64,000 nucleotides of DNA, taken from positions 62,001 to 126,000 of the forward strand of contig JACQZU010000021.1 in assembly GCA_016213735.1 (NCBI GenBank). Direction: 5' to 3'. Positions within the stretch are counted from its first letter, which is position 1. Every line of letters begins with the position of its first letter. Made by a program: the position numbers and the translations under genes. The stretch comes from Acidobacteriota bacterium. Lineage in GTDB: Bacteria > Acidobacteriota > Holophagae > Holophagales > Holophagaceae. A model generated the notes under the pieces. That model worked only from the letters and a program-made list of their open reading frames with translations, had not been told where the DNA came from and ran no database searches. This document shows, in pieces, positions 8,230-16,865 of this stretch.

Positions 8230-9876
8230 ATGGGCGCGCCCCCGAAGACCCTGCTCCTCTACAGCGCCCCCCGCTCCGGCTTCGGGGACGAATGGATGCG
8301 CTTCCTCCCCATCGGCCTGGGCACCCTCCAGGCCATGCTCAAGGGGCGGGGTTACCCCTGCCGCCTGGCCAACCTCAGCGGGATGGGGCGGAAGGAGGTC
8401 CTGGCCTACCTTCGCGGCCAGGGCCCGGGCCTGGTGGGCGTCTCCATGTTCACCTTCAACCGCAAGCGCAGCGCCGACCTGCTGAAATGGGCACGGGAGG
8501 CCTGCCCGGGGGCCCTTCTCCTGGCCGGAGGACCCCACCCCACCCACCTGGCCGAGGAGGTCTTCGAGGAGTGCCCGGCCCTGGATGCCATCGTCCGGGG
8601 CGAGGGTGAGCCCATCCTCCTGGGCGTCGTGGAACGCCTGGCCGCGGCGCCCGGCACGGACCTTTGGAAACGCACCCCGGGCCTGATCCTTCGCGAAGGG
8701 GAGACAGCCCCCCAGCCCGTGCAGGAGGACCTGGACGCCATCGGCCTTTCCGCGGAGCACCTGGAGGCGGACTTCCTGGACGACGTGGGCCAGCTGGCCT
8801 ACCTGAGCACCAGCCGCGGCTGTCCGGCCACCTGCAATTTCTGCAACACGCCGGATTTCTGGGGCACCGCCATCCGCTTCCGCAGCCCGGAGTCCGTGCT
8901 CCGGGAGATGCGGCTGCTGCGGGAACGCCACGGCCTCACCTACTTCAGCTTCCGGGACGACACCTTCACCGCCAACCGGGAACGGGTGCTGCGCCTGATG
9001 GCCGGCATCCGGGAGAGCGCCCTTCACCCCCTCTGGAACTGCCAGAGCCGGGTGAACCTGGTGGACGAGGAGCGCCTGGTGGCCATGAAGCGCGCGGGCT
9101 GCGAGTTCATGCAGTTCGGCGTCGAACACGGCAGCGAGCGGGTGCTGGCCCTCCTGGACAAGGGCACCAACATGCGCCACGCCCGGCGGGCCCTGTCCCT
9201 GGTGCGGAAGGTGGGGATGAACCTGGGCATCTACCTCATCACGGGAATCCCGGGGGAGGACTGGGCCGACGTCCAGGAGAGCCTCTCGCTGATCGAACAG
9301 ACCCGGCCCCACGACGTGCAGGTCTCTCCCCTGGCCCTCTACCCCGGGACCCGGCTCTTCGACCGGTACCGGGCCGAGGGCCGGATCAGCCGCGACTTCT
9401 ACCGCAGCCTGGGGGACGCGGAGGTCTTCGCCCGCCAGGACGCCCACACGGAGCGGGCCCTGAGGGCGCTCTACGAGGCGGCCCAGGCCGTCAAGCCCCG
9501 GGCCCGGTACACCCCCGCGGAGTTCGCGGAGCAGAAGCGCTTCCTGGGCTTCTGCTCCGTCACCAACCTGCTCTGCGGGGAGGCCGCCGAGGAGACCGGA
9601 AGCCTCCGCGAGGCCGAGGCCGAGTACGCCGAGATCATCGCGAAGGAGCCCGCCAACCCCTGGGGCTGGATGAAGCGGGCCCTGCTCCGCCACCGCTGCG
9701 GCCGCCACGCCGAAGCCCGGGCGGACCTGGGTGAAGTGCTGGCGCTGGCCCCCGGGAATCCCGAGGCGGAGGAACTGCGCGCCACCTGGAGCGCAGGGAG
9801 GAAGGGGAGGGCCCGCCCCAGGCCCGCGGCCGAGATGAAGGGCGGGGAGGCCTTCCTCGAGGGGGGCTCCCGGTGA
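8230..9876 (+). CDS. B12-binding radical SAM protein with C-terminal TPRs
   Basis: 548 residues. Residues ~5-130 look like a cobalamin-binding Rossmann domain (RFLPIGLGTLQAMLKGRGY, then VGVSMFTFN and LLLAGGPHPT). The radical SAM core follows with the CxxxCxxC iron-sulfur motif in SRGCPATCNFCNTPDFWG near residue 197. The region after ~420 has TPR-like helical repeats (EAEYAEIIAKEPANPWGW). B12-radical SAM enzymes methylate or rearrange unactivated carbons of lipids, antibiotics and cofactors. Neighbours give no substrate. The start has no ribosome-binding site and may be leaderless. Confidence 0.88.
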   Translation: MGAPPKTLLLYSAPRSGFGDEWMRFLPIGLGTLQAMLKGRGYPCRLANLSGMGRKEVLAYLRGQGPGLVGVSMFTFNRKRSADLLKWAREACPGALLLAGGPHPTHLAEEVFEECPALDAIVRGEGEPILLGVVERLAAAPGTDLWKRTPGLILREGETAPQPVQEDLDAIGLSAEHLEADFLDDVGQLAYLSTSRGCPATCNFCNTPDFWGTAIRFRSPESVLREMRLLRERHGLTYFSFRDDTFTANRERVLRLMAGIRESALHPLWNCQSRVNLVDEERLVAMKRAGCEFMQFGVEHGSERVLALLDKGTNMRHARRALSLVRKVGMNLGIYLITGIPGEDWADVQESLSLIEQTRPHDVQVSPLALYPGTRLFDRYRAEGRISRDFYRSLGDAEVFARQDAHTERALRALYEAAQAVKPRARYTPAEFAEQKRFLGFCSVTNLLCGEAAEETGSLREAEAEYAEIIAKEPANPWGWMKRALLRHRCGRHAEARADLGEVLALAPGNPEAEELRATWSAGRKGRARPRPAAEMKGGEAFLEGGSR

Positions 9877-10030
9877 ATCAGGCCGGCCGTTTCAGGGCCC
9901 GGCGGGCCGCCCTCCTGGCGGAATGGCTGGCCTGCGGAGCGGGCGCCAAGGAGGGAGGGACCCTGAAAGGTGGCAGCTCCCTGGATCTGGAAGCCGGAAG
10001 GCCCCGCGACCGGGGAATGCGGGGGGACGG

Positions 10031-10474
10031 CTACTCCGTCCCCTGCCGGGCCTTCTGGTGCGCCCTCATCCGGGCCAGGATCCGGCGCAATTCCGCCACG
10101 TCCTCCCGCCCGAGGGCCTTCACCAGGCGCCGTTCGGTGGCCGCGAAGGAGGCCTGGGCCACCCGGTCCTGGGCCCTTCCTCGCTCCGTGAAACGCACGA
10201 TTTTGGCCCGCCGGTCCGTCGGGTCTGGAACACGCTCCACGTAGCCGAGGGCCTCCAGGCTGTCCACCAGGTAGCCCACCGCCTGCTTCGTCAGGCCGGC
10301 CTGGGCGGCGATCTCCGTCAGTCGCGCCCCCCTGATCGCGATGTAGGGGAACACGTGCCGGTAGGCCGGCTGGATGTCTCCATAGCCCGCCGCGGCAAGG
10401 CTGGGGAACACGTCCGCCATGAACTCCTCGTAGGCTTTCATGATCAAGTAGTTGAGGGTCAGCTCGTAGTCCAT
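10031..10474 (-). CDS. MarR-family transcriptional regulator
   Basis: 147 residues with a winged helix: the recognition region reads LTEIAAQAGLTKQAVGYLVDSL near residues 53-72, followed by the wing with DPTDRRAKIVRFTERG. MarR dimers usually repress a divergent gene and release DNA on binding a ligand. ATG at 10474 follows GGAGAAGGAC. It is divergent from a small membrane protein gene at 10578 across a 103-base gap that carries inverted TTGAC/GTCAA boxes, the likely operator. The 154-base gap 9877-10030 on its other side shows no gene or terminator. Confidence 0.92.
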   Translation of the reverse strand: MDYELTLNYLIMKAYEEFMADVFPSLAAAGYGDIQPAYRHVFPYIAIRGARLTEIAAQAGLTKQAVGYLVDSLEALGYVERVPDPTDRRAKIVRFTERGRAQDRVAQASFAATERRLVKALGREDVAELRRILARMRAHQKARQGTE

Positions 10475-10509
10475 GTCCTTCTCCCGGGGAACGAATTTGG
10501 TCTGATTTT

Positions 10510-10535
10510 TTGACTAAACCGTCAAGCCCTTTGAC
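10510..10535. promoter_or_regulatory. Likely MarR operator with TTGAC/GTCAA boxes
   Basis: TTGAC (10510-10514) and GTCAA (10521-10525) form an inverted repeat around six bases, and a third TTGAC lies at 10531-10535. The boxes sit in the gap between marR and the divergent membrane gene, in an AT-rich patch, as expected for auto-repression and control of the neighbour. Which box is also a -35 element cannot be decided by eye. Confidence 0.5.
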
Positions 10536-10577
10536 CATTATCCCCCTCCGCGGGCGGATCCCGCGAACGGAGGGCTC

Positions 10578-11018
10578 ATGACGCTTTGGAAACTCTTCTC
10601 TCTCCTGCACCTGCTGGGCCTCGGCCTGGCCGTCGGGGCCGCCGCCACCAAGGTGAGCCTGCTCCTGGCGGCGAGGTCCGACCGCTCCCTGGTCTCCTTC
10701 TACCTTCAGGTCGCCGGCCGCATCACCCCGTTCATCGTGGGAGGCCTCATGCTCCTGAGCCTCTCGGGAATCGGTTGGATGTTGCTGGGCCGTCCCTTCA
10801 CCCTCCTCTTGATCGCCAAGCTCTCGGCCGCGGCCCTCCTCTGGATGGTGGGGCCCCTGATCGACAAGGTGGTCGAGCCGCGCTTCCGGTCCGCGTTCTC
10901 CATGGCGGGCGCCGCTCCCTCGAACCACTTCCTTCGGGCGGAGCGGAGCTACATCCACATGGAGGTGGCGGCCACCGCCCTGATGTTTGCGGCGACCGTC
11001 ATGGGGGCCCTCCTCTGA
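10578..11018 (+). CDS. Small integral membrane protein, function unknown
   Basis: 146 residues with four hydrophobic segments (about 4-30, 47-68, 75-95 and 125-145), so an inner-membrane protein. No signal peptide or catalytic motif is recognised. The ATG follows GGAGGG at the right distance. It is divergent from a MarR regulator and probably controlled by it, which would fit a transport or stress role, but the family is not recognised with confidence. It resembles small DUF2269-like membrane proteins in length and topology only. Confidence 0.75.
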   Translation: MTLWKLFSLLHLLGLGLAVGAAATKVSLLLAARSDRSLVSFYLQVAGRITPFIVGGLMLLSLSGIGWMLLGRPFTLLLIAKLSAAALLWMVGPLIDKVVEPRFRSAFSMAGAAPSNHFLRAERSYIHMEVAATALMFAATVMGALL

Positions 11019-11030
11019 TGGAGTCGCCGC

Positions 11031-11618
11031 TCAGGCCTCGCTGGGGGCTCGGGGTGGTTTGGCGGCCCGATGCACCTTCCACCATTCCACCCACCCCATG
11101 ATGCAGAGGACCTGGTACACCGCATAGAGCCCGCTGGTGAGGTAGAGGCCCTTGAAGATCAGGAGGCCGATGGAAAGGCAGTTGGCCAGGAGCCACACCA
11201 GCCAATTCTCGAGCCACTTGCGGGCCATCATGAACTGGGCCGCCAGGCTCAACGCCGTGATGAGGCTGTCGAGCAGGGGGACGTTGCTGTTGGTGTAGCG
11301 GCGCAGGAGGAAGGAGAGCAGGAAGGTGCCCCCGAGCACCCCAGCCCCCAGGCCCGCCGCCCAGGCCGCAGGCGTCCGAGACACGCGGACCGTCCCGTGG
11401 TCCCTGCCCCCGTGCAGCCAGTTCCACCAGCCGTAGACCCCGATGGCGATGTAGAAGCCCTGGAGGCCCATGTCGGCGTAGAGCCCGTTCCGGTAGAAGA
11501 GCACGATGAACAGCGCGTTGTTCACCAGGCCCAGGGGCCAGTTCCAGATGTTCTGGCGCACCAGCAGCCAGACGCAGAGGGCGCCGGTGACGAAGCCCAG
11601 GATCTCCAGGGGGGACAT
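11031..11618 (-). CDS. pnuC: PnuC-type nicotinamide riboside transporter
   Basis: 195 residues, the usual PnuC length, with about seven membrane segments. The signature NIWNWPLGLVNNALF near residue 22 and GLYADMGLQGFYIAIGVYGWW near 45 are typical; PnuC facilitates uptake of nicotinamide riboside (or another vitamin in relatives), which a cytoplasmic kinase then traps. The start at 11618 aligns with the family; the longer upstream frame has no homology. It converges on the small membrane gene with a 12-base gap and is divergent from the antiporter at 11700. No riboswitch or kinase gene is visible beside it, so the vitamin is inferred. Confidence 0.9.
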   Translation of the reverse strand: MSPLEILGFVTGALCVWLLVRQNIWNWPLGLVNNALFIVLFYRNGLYADMGLQGFYIAIGVYGWWNWLHGGRDHGTVRVSRTPAAWAAGLGAGVLGGTFLLSFLLRRYTNSNVPLLDSLITALSLAAQFMMARKWLENWLVWLLANCLSIGLLIFKGLYLTSGLYAVYQVLCIMGWVEWWKVHRAAKPPRAPSEA

Positions 11619-11699
11619 CCCCGATGCTATCCCGAAGACCCGGGCCGCGCAGGGGACCGCCGCCGCTGCCACCATGGAGACGGTTCCCAGGGAACCCCC

Positions 11700-12944
11700 A
11701 TGACCCTTGCCCTCCTCGTCGCCGACCCCTTCGCGGGAACCCTCGCCCTCCTGGCCCTGGTCTGGCTGGCCGCCAAGGCCGGCGGAGAGCTGGCACTCCG
11801 GCTCCGGCTCCCCGCGGTGGCCGGGGAGCTGGCCGCGGGCCTGGCCCTGGCCGCCCTGCACCGGGGTTTTCCGGGCTTTCCGGACGTCGCGAGCTCTCCG
11901 GGTGCCATGGTCCTGGCGAACCTGGGGGTGATCCTGCTCATGTTCGCCGTCGGCCTGGAGTCCACCGTGGGGCAGATGCTTCAGGTGGGGCTGGCCTCCC
12001 TCCGGGTGGCGGTGGTGGGGGTGCTGTTGCCCATGGGGGCCGGACTCCTGGGGGCCTGGCTGATGCTCCCCGCAGGGACCCCTTTCGTGGTGGACCTCTT
12101 CATCGGAGCCTGCCTCTGCGCCACCAGCATCGGCATCAGCGTCCAGGTGCTCCGGGAGCAGGGGGCGGCGACCTCCGACGAGGGAAGGGTGATCGTCGGG
12201 GCAGCGGTGATCGACGACGTCCTGGGCCTCCTGGTGCTGGTGGCGGTGAGCGGTCTGGCCGTGGCCGGGGCCTCGGGAGGGCCCCTGCCCTGGGGCCAGC
12301 TGGGGCGGACCCTGGGCCTGGCCCTGGTCTTCCTCTCCGTGGCCCTCACCCTGGGCCGGGTCGCCACGCCCCATCTCTTCCGGCTGGCATCGCGGCTGCG
12401 CAGCGAGCAGCTTCTCCTTCCCACCGGCCTGGCCTTCGCCTTCCTGCTGGCCTGGGCCGGAAACCTGGCGGGCCTGGCGCCCATCGTGGGTGCCTACGCC
12501 GCCGGGCTGATCCTCGAACCGGCCTCCGTGGCCACCCTGGAGGAGCGGGAGTCCCACAGCCTGGAAGCCCTGCTCCATCCCCTGGTGATGGTCCTGGCCC
12601 CGGTCTTCTTCGTGCTCATGGGGGCCCAGGTGGACGTGGGGTCGCTCTTCTCCCCCCGGATCCTGCTCTTCAGCGGCCTGCTGGCGCTCCTGGGAACCTT
12701 TGGGAAGTACCTCTCGGGGTTCGCGGGAGGAGGTCGCCTGAGGGCCTCCGTGCTGGGGTGGGGCATGGTTCCCCGGGGTGAGGTGGGCCTCATCTTCGTG
12801 GCCGTGGGATCCCAGATCCAGGTGGGGGGGCGGCCCCTCCTGGCCCCGGAGGTCCAGGCGGCGGTGGTGGGGGCCCTGCTCCTGACCACGGTGGCCGGCC
12901 CGGTGGGACTCGCTGCGGTGCTCGGGCGACGGACCGAACCCTAG
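11700..12944 (+). CDS. CPA2-family cation:proton antiporter (Kef-like membrane domain)
   Basis: 414 residues with ~12 hydrophobic segments. CPA2 landmarks include LPAVAGELAAGLAL, GVILLMFAVGLE, IGACLCATSIGISV and AAVIDDVLGLLVL, the last carrying the paired Asp of the ion site. There is no TrkA-N or other regulatory domain at the C-terminus, unlike KefB/KefC, so it is a membrane-only exchanger of Na+ or K+ for H+. ATG at 11700 follows AGGGAA. It is divergent from pnuC and is followed by the importer operon after a 118-base gap. Ion specificity cannot be read. Confidence 0.9.
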   Translation: MTLALLVADPFAGTLALLALVWLAAKAGGELALRLRLPAVAGELAAGLALAALHRGFPGFPDVASSPGAMVLANLGVILLMFAVGLESTVGQMLQVGLASLRVAVVGVLLPMGAGLLGAWLMLPAGTPFVVDLFIGACLCATSIGISVQVLREQGAATSDEGRVIVGAAVIDDVLGLLVLVAVSGLAVAGASGGPLPWGQLGRTLGLALVFLSVALTLGRVATPHLFRLASRLRSEQLLLPTGLAFAFLLAWAGNLAGLAPIVGAYAAGLILEPASVATLEERESHSLEALLHPLVMVLAPVFFVLMGAQVDVGSLFSPRILLFSGLLALLGTFGKYLSGFAGGGRLRASVLGWGMVPRGEVGLIFVAVGSQIQVGGRPLLAPEVQAAVVGALLLTTVAGPVGLAAVLGRRTEP

Positions 12945-12978
12945 GTCCCTCGGGTCGGCATTCACCCCGGCGGATCGA

Positions 12979-13007
12979 TTGCGCGGCCGGTCGAAAGGGG
13001 ATATGTT
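12979..13007 (+). promoter_or_regulatory. Candidate sigma70 promoter for the importer operon
   Basis: TTGCGC (12979-12984) and TATGTT (13002-13007) are separated by 17 bases in the gap before the binding-protein gene. They would start transcription near 13014, leaving a ~50-base leader. Confidence 0.4.
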
Positions 13008-13062
13008 CGCCCCAACCTCAACTCCATGCCCGTGGATCTGCTCTTCCCTCCCGGAGGTTCCT

Positions 13063-14289
13063 GTGTTGCGTGCGCGCTCCCTTCTTCCCCTCGCCCTGGG
13101 TCTCGCCGGCATGATCGGGGCCGCCGCCCCGCCCGTGAAGGTGGGGGCCACCCTCCCCCTGACGGGCTCGGAGGCCCGCATCGGAGGCTTCTTCAAGGAG
13201 GGCTACGAGCTGGCCTTCGAGGAGGTGAACAAGGCGGGTGGCCTTCAGGTGGGGGGCCAGAAGATGAATGTGTCCCTCACCCTGCTGGACGACACCAGCA
13301 CCCAGGCCACCGCCGTGAGCCTGGCGGACCGCCTGGTGAACGCGGACAAGGTGGACTTCCTGCTGGGGACCTACTCCAGCCACCTCATCGAGGCCCAGAG
13401 CACGGTCGCCGAGCAGTACAAGGTGCCGTACATCAACGGCGGGGGCGGGGCCACCAAGATCTTCAAGCGGGGCTTCAAGTACATCTTCGGGACGATTTCC
13501 CCCGTGGAGCTCCTGGGCACCACCCTCATGACCTGGATCGACGGGCAACAGAAGGCCGGCAAGCTGCCGCGCCCCGCGAAGATCGCCCTGCTGTGGGAGA
13601 ACACGGCCCACGGGAAGGACTTCCGCAAGGGGGTCTCGGACCACGTGGCCCAGAGCAAGGGCGCCTACACCATCGCCGTGGACGAGTCCTTCGCCCTGGA
13701 CGGGAAGGATTTCGGCGCACTCCTCGGGAAGGTGAAGGCCGCCAAGGTGGACCTCTTCCTCGCCGACGCCCACCTGCCGGACTACATCACCATGCACCGC
13801 CAGTACGTGGCCATGGGCCTCTGCCACAAAGTGGTGAGCTACGGAGCCCGGGGCAGCGAGAAGGGCGCCATCGAGGCCCTGGGCCGGGAGAACGTGAACT
13901 ACGTCCTTTCCGGAGTCTGGTGGAGCGCCCAGCTCGCCGCCAAGCCGGGACCTTCCAGGGATTTCGTGAACGCCTTCAAGGCACGCTACGGCGGTCGGGA
14001 GCCCGAGTGGTTCCAGGCCCTGGCCTACCAGTCCGCGAAGACCCTCTTCACGGCGATTCAGCAGGCGGGCAAGGTGGACCGGGAGGCGGTGCGGCAGAAG
14101 CTGGCGGCCATGAAACAGGGTTCCCTGCTGCCCGGAGGCACCCTGGAATTCCCCGCCGCCTTCGGCCAGCAGGCCCAGAACCCCTTCGTGCTGCAGCAGA
14201 ACCTGCCCGACAGCGGGGCCCCCATCATCTACCCCCCCGACGTGGCCACGGGCACCGGGGTGGCGCCCAACCCCAATTGCGGTAAGTAG
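13063..14289 (+). CDS. livK: Branched-chain-amino-acid-type ABC substrate-binding protein
   Basis: 408 residues with a signal peptide (basic LRARS, then LLPLALGLAGMIGAAA) and a type-1 periplasmic binding fold starting VKVGATLPLTGSEA. GTG at 13063 was chosen because GGAGG lies 5 bases before it and gives a proper signal peptide. It is the first gene of a LivKHMGF-order operon. Such proteins bind branched-chain amino acids, amides, urea or aromatic acids. The co-directional acyl-CoA ligase downstream hints at a carboxylic acid as substrate; that is inference. Confidence 0.92.
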   Translation: MLRARSLLPLALGLAGMIGAAAPPVKVGATLPLTGSEARIGGFFKEGYELAFEEVNKAGGLQVGGQKMNVSLTLLDDTSTQATAVSLADRLVNADKVDFLLGTYSSHLIEAQSTVAEQYKVPYINGGGGATKIFKRGFKYIFGTISPVELLGTTLMTWIDGQQKAGKLPRPAKIALLWENTAHGKDFRKGVSDHVAQSKGAYTIAVDESFALDGKDFGALLGKVKAAKVDLFLADAHLPDYITMHRQYVAMGLCHKVVSYGARGSEKGAIEALGRENVNYVLSGVWWSAQLAAKPGPSRDFVNAFKARYGGREPEWFQALAYQSAKTLFTAIQQAGKVDREAVRQKLAAMKQGSLLPGGTLEFPAAFGQQAQNPFVLQQNLPDSGAPIIYPPDVATGTGVAPNPNCGK

Positions 14290-14291
14290 GC

Positions 14292-15167
14292 GTGGAACGC
14301 TTCATAGACCTGGCGGTCTCGGCCGTCCTGCTGGCGGGGCTCTACGCCACCATGGCCTACGGCCTGGGCATGATCTACGGGGTGCTTCGCGTGGTGAACC
14401 TCGCCCATGGCGGAGTGATCATGGCCGGGGCCTACATGGGCTGGGTGCTCCACGGCCGCCTCGGCCTGGATCCCTACCTCTCGATTCCCCTGGTGGTGGG
14501 AGCGTCCTACCTCCTCGGCGTGGGCATGTACAAAGTCCTGGTGCGCCACCTTCCCCGGGGCGCGGCGGGAGGGCCCGCCTCCCTGCTCCTGCTCTTCGGC
14601 TTCTGGCTGGTCCTGAGGAATGCCGCCTACCTGTTGTTCACGGGCAACGACCAGTCCATCACCACCACCTGGTCCACCCGTTCGGTGGCCTTGCTCGGAA
14701 CGCACATCTCGGCCACCCGCCTCGCCGTGCTGGGGGTCGGGGTGCTCGTTCCCCTCGGCCTGCACGCCCTCCTGCGCCACACCCACCTGGGCCGCGCCAT
14801 CCGCGCCGTGGCCCAGAACCCCGACAGCTGCACCCTGGTGGGGGTGGACGTGGAGCGGATCTACACCATCACCTTCGGGCTCGGCACCGCCCTGGCGGGG
14901 CTGGCGGGACTCCTGTCCGCGACCATCTTCGCCTTCAATCCGGGTTCCGGATCCGGCGAGCTGCTGAAGTCCTTCGTGGTGGTGGTGCTGGGGGGCCTGG
15001 GCAGCGTCCTGGGCACCGGCATCGCCGCCCTCATCCTGGCGGTGGTGGAAGTCTTCGCCATCCTGGTGATGCCCTCCTACCTGACGGCCGCCGTGGGCTT
15101 CATCATGCTCGTGCTGGTGCTCGTGATCCGGCCCGGGGGGCTCTTCGGCCACCGGGTCCTGGGATGA
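14292..15167 (+). CDS. livH: LivH-type ABC permease
   Basis: 291 residues, about eight membrane segments, beginning FIDLAVSAVLLAGLYATMAYGLGMIYG; the NLAHGGVIMAGAY motif near residue 37 is characteristic of LivH. It forms one half of the importer channel with LivM. GTG start at 14292, two bases after the binding-protein stop, so it is co-translated with that gene. The stop overlaps the livM start by 4 bases. Confidence 0.93.
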   Translation: MERFIDLAVSAVLLAGLYATMAYGLGMIYGVLRVVNLAHGGVIMAGAYMGWVLHGRLGLDPYLSIPLVVGASYLLGVGMYKVLVRHLPRGAAGGPASLLLLFGFWLVLRNAAYLLFTGNDQSITTTWSTRSVALLGTHISATRLAVLGVGVLVPLGLHALLRHTHLGRAIRAVAQNPDSCTLVGVDVERIYTITFGLGTALAGLAGLLSATIFAFNPGSGSGELLKSFVVVVLGGLGSVLGTGIAALILAVVEVFAILVMPSYLTAAVGFIMLVLVLVIRPGGLFGHRVLG

Positions 15168-16126
15168 GCCGCGGTTTCCGTCCTCCGGCCCCACCCCGCC
15201 TCCTGCTGGGTTACGGAATCGTGGTGGCGGGCCTCGCCGCCCTGCCCTGGTTCACGGAGCTCACGGTCTATTCCCACAACCTCATGACCCTGGCCTTCCT
15301 CAGCATCGCCGGGGCCCTGGCCTGGAACTGGATGGGCGGATTCCTCGGCCAGGTGAGCTTCGGCCACGCGGCCATGTTCGGCGTGGGGGGCTTCGTGGCC
15401 GCCCGGATCCTCCTGGCCGGGCCGGTACCCGCCCCCCTGGCCTGGCTGGCGGGAGGCCTGGCGGCGGGGGTCTTCGCCCTGGGCGCCCACCCCACGCTCC
15501 GCCTCCGGGGACCCTACTTCTCCATCGCGACGATCGGCATGGGAGAGGCCACGCGCCTGCTCTTCACCTACTGGGAGGACTTCACGGGTGGGTCCTCAGG
15601 CCTCTCCCTCCCCATCCAGACCGACATGAAGCACCACCTCTACTGGTGGGGGCTGGGCCTGGTGGCCCTGGTGGCCGCCGCCAGCTGGCTCATCCGCCAC
15701 AGCGCCCTGGGCCTCCAGCTCCTGGCCATCAAGGCGGACGTGGACGCCGCGGCGGACCTGGGAGTCTCGGCCACCTTCTACCAGGACCTGGTCTTCGCCC
15801 TCTCGGGGGCGGTGGTGGGCGTCACCGGCGGCATGTGGGCCTCCTACTTCAGTTTCATCGAGCCCAACGACATGTTCGGCTTCGACCGGTCCATCGCCTT
15901 CGTCCTCATGGCCGTCATCGGCGGCGTGGGCACCGTGCTGGGTCCTCTCCTGGGGGCCGTGGTCTTCGTCCTGCTCCGGCAGTACCTGCTGGCCTCCTAT
16001 CCCCAGCTGTACCTCGGCCTCTACGGCCTTCTGCTCATCTTCATCATCCTCTTCGAGCCCCTGGGCCTCACGGGCCTCTGGCTGCGGCTCTGGCGGCGCC
16101 TGCCCTGGGCCCGGGCGGAGGCCTGA
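15164..16126 (+). CDS. livM: LivM-type ABC permease
   Basis: 320 residues, highly hydrophobic, with the LivM motifs LGQVSFGHAAMFGVGGF near residue 61 and LRGPYFSIATIGMGEA near residue 111. The late segment AVIGGVGTVLGPLLGA is the usual ATPase-coupling region. It pairs with LivH. ATG overlaps the livH stop by 4 bases, and livG starts 2 bases after its stop. Confidence 0.93.
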   Translation: MSRGFRPPAPPRLLLGYGIVVAGLAALPWFTELTVYSHNLMTLAFLSIAGALAWNWMGGFLGQVSFGHAAMFGVGGFVAARILLAGPVPAPLAWLAGGLAAGVFALGAHPTLRLRGPYFSIATIGMGEATRLLFTYWEDFTGGSSGLSLPIQTDMKHHLYWWGLGLVALVAAASWLIRHSALGLQLLAIKADVDAAADLGVSATFYQDLVFALSGAVVGVTGGMWASYFSFIEPNDMFGFDRSIAFVLMAVIGGVGTVLGPLLGAVVFVLLRQYLLASYPQLYLGLYGLLLIFIILFEPLGLTGLWLRLWRRLPWARAEA

Positions 16127-16127
16127 G

Positions 16128-16865
16128 ATGGCGATCCTGGAGACCCGCGCCCTCAGCAAGCAGTTCGGCGGCCTTCGCGCCGTGGACCGGGTGGACCTGG
16201 TCCTGGAGCCTGGGCAGATCCTGGGGGTGATCGGGCCCAATGGCGCGGGCAAGACCACCCTTTTCAGCCTCATCGCGGGCTCCCAGGCTCCCAGCTCCGG
16301 GGAGGTGCTCCTGGACGGGCGGCGGGTGGACGGCAAGCCCGCCTACAAGCTCGTTCGCGCCGGCGTCGTGCGCACCCACCAGATCGTGCGGCCCTTTCCC
16401 AACCTCAGCGTCGCGGAAAACGTCGCCGTGGGCGCCATGCACGCGGCCGGCCGGGCCCACGGTCCGGTCCGGGACCGGGCCGTGGAGGTGCTGGAATTCG
16501 TGGGGCTCGCGGAGCGCGCACGGGCCATGCCAGGAACCCTGACCCTGGCGGGCCGGAAGCGCCTGGAGCTGGCGAGGGCCCTGGCCACCGCCCCCAGGGT
16601 GCTGCTGCTCGACGAGGTCATCGCCGGCCTCAATCCCTCGGAGGCCCAGGCCCTGGCGGCCCTCATCCGGCGCATCCGCGACGAGCGGGGGGTCTCGATC
16701 ATCATGATCGAGCACGTGATGCCCGCCGTCATGAGCCTCTCGGACCGGGTCCTCGTGCTGGACCAGGGGCGGATGATCGCCGAGGGCAGCCCAGAGGAGG
16801 TGGTCCGGAATCAGGCCGTGGTGGACGCCTACCTGGGCGAAAGCCACCGGAAGGCCAGCGCATGA
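16128..16865 (+). CDS. livG: LivG-type ABC ATPase
   Basis: 245 residues. Walker A is GPNGAGKTT near residue 37. The Q-loop region reads RTHQIVRPFPNLSV. The signature position, normally LSGG-like, reads TLAGRKRLELARAL, and Walker B is VLLLDEVIAGL. It powers the LivHM channel as a dimer with LivF. The signature LAGRKR is a mild variant of the usual LSGGQQ/LPYGQQ. The stop overlaps livF by 4 bases. Confidence 0.93.
   Translation: MAILETRALSKQFGGLRAVDRVDLVLEPGQILGVIGPNGAGKTTLFSLIAGSQAPSSGEVLLDGRRVDGKPAYKLVRAGVVRTHQIVRPFPNLSVAENVAVGAMHAAGRAHGPVRDRAVEVLEFVGLAERARAMPGTLTLAGRKRLELARALATAPRVLLLDEVIAGLNPSEAQALAALIRRIRDERGVSIIMIEHVMPAVMSLSDRVLVLDQGRMIAEGSPEEVVRNQAVVDAYLGESHRKASA

Noticed and set aside
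11031-13196. A 721-residue frame joining pnuC to an antisense stretch
   Set aside because: Only the last 195 residues match PnuC; the rest is antisense to the antiporter gene.
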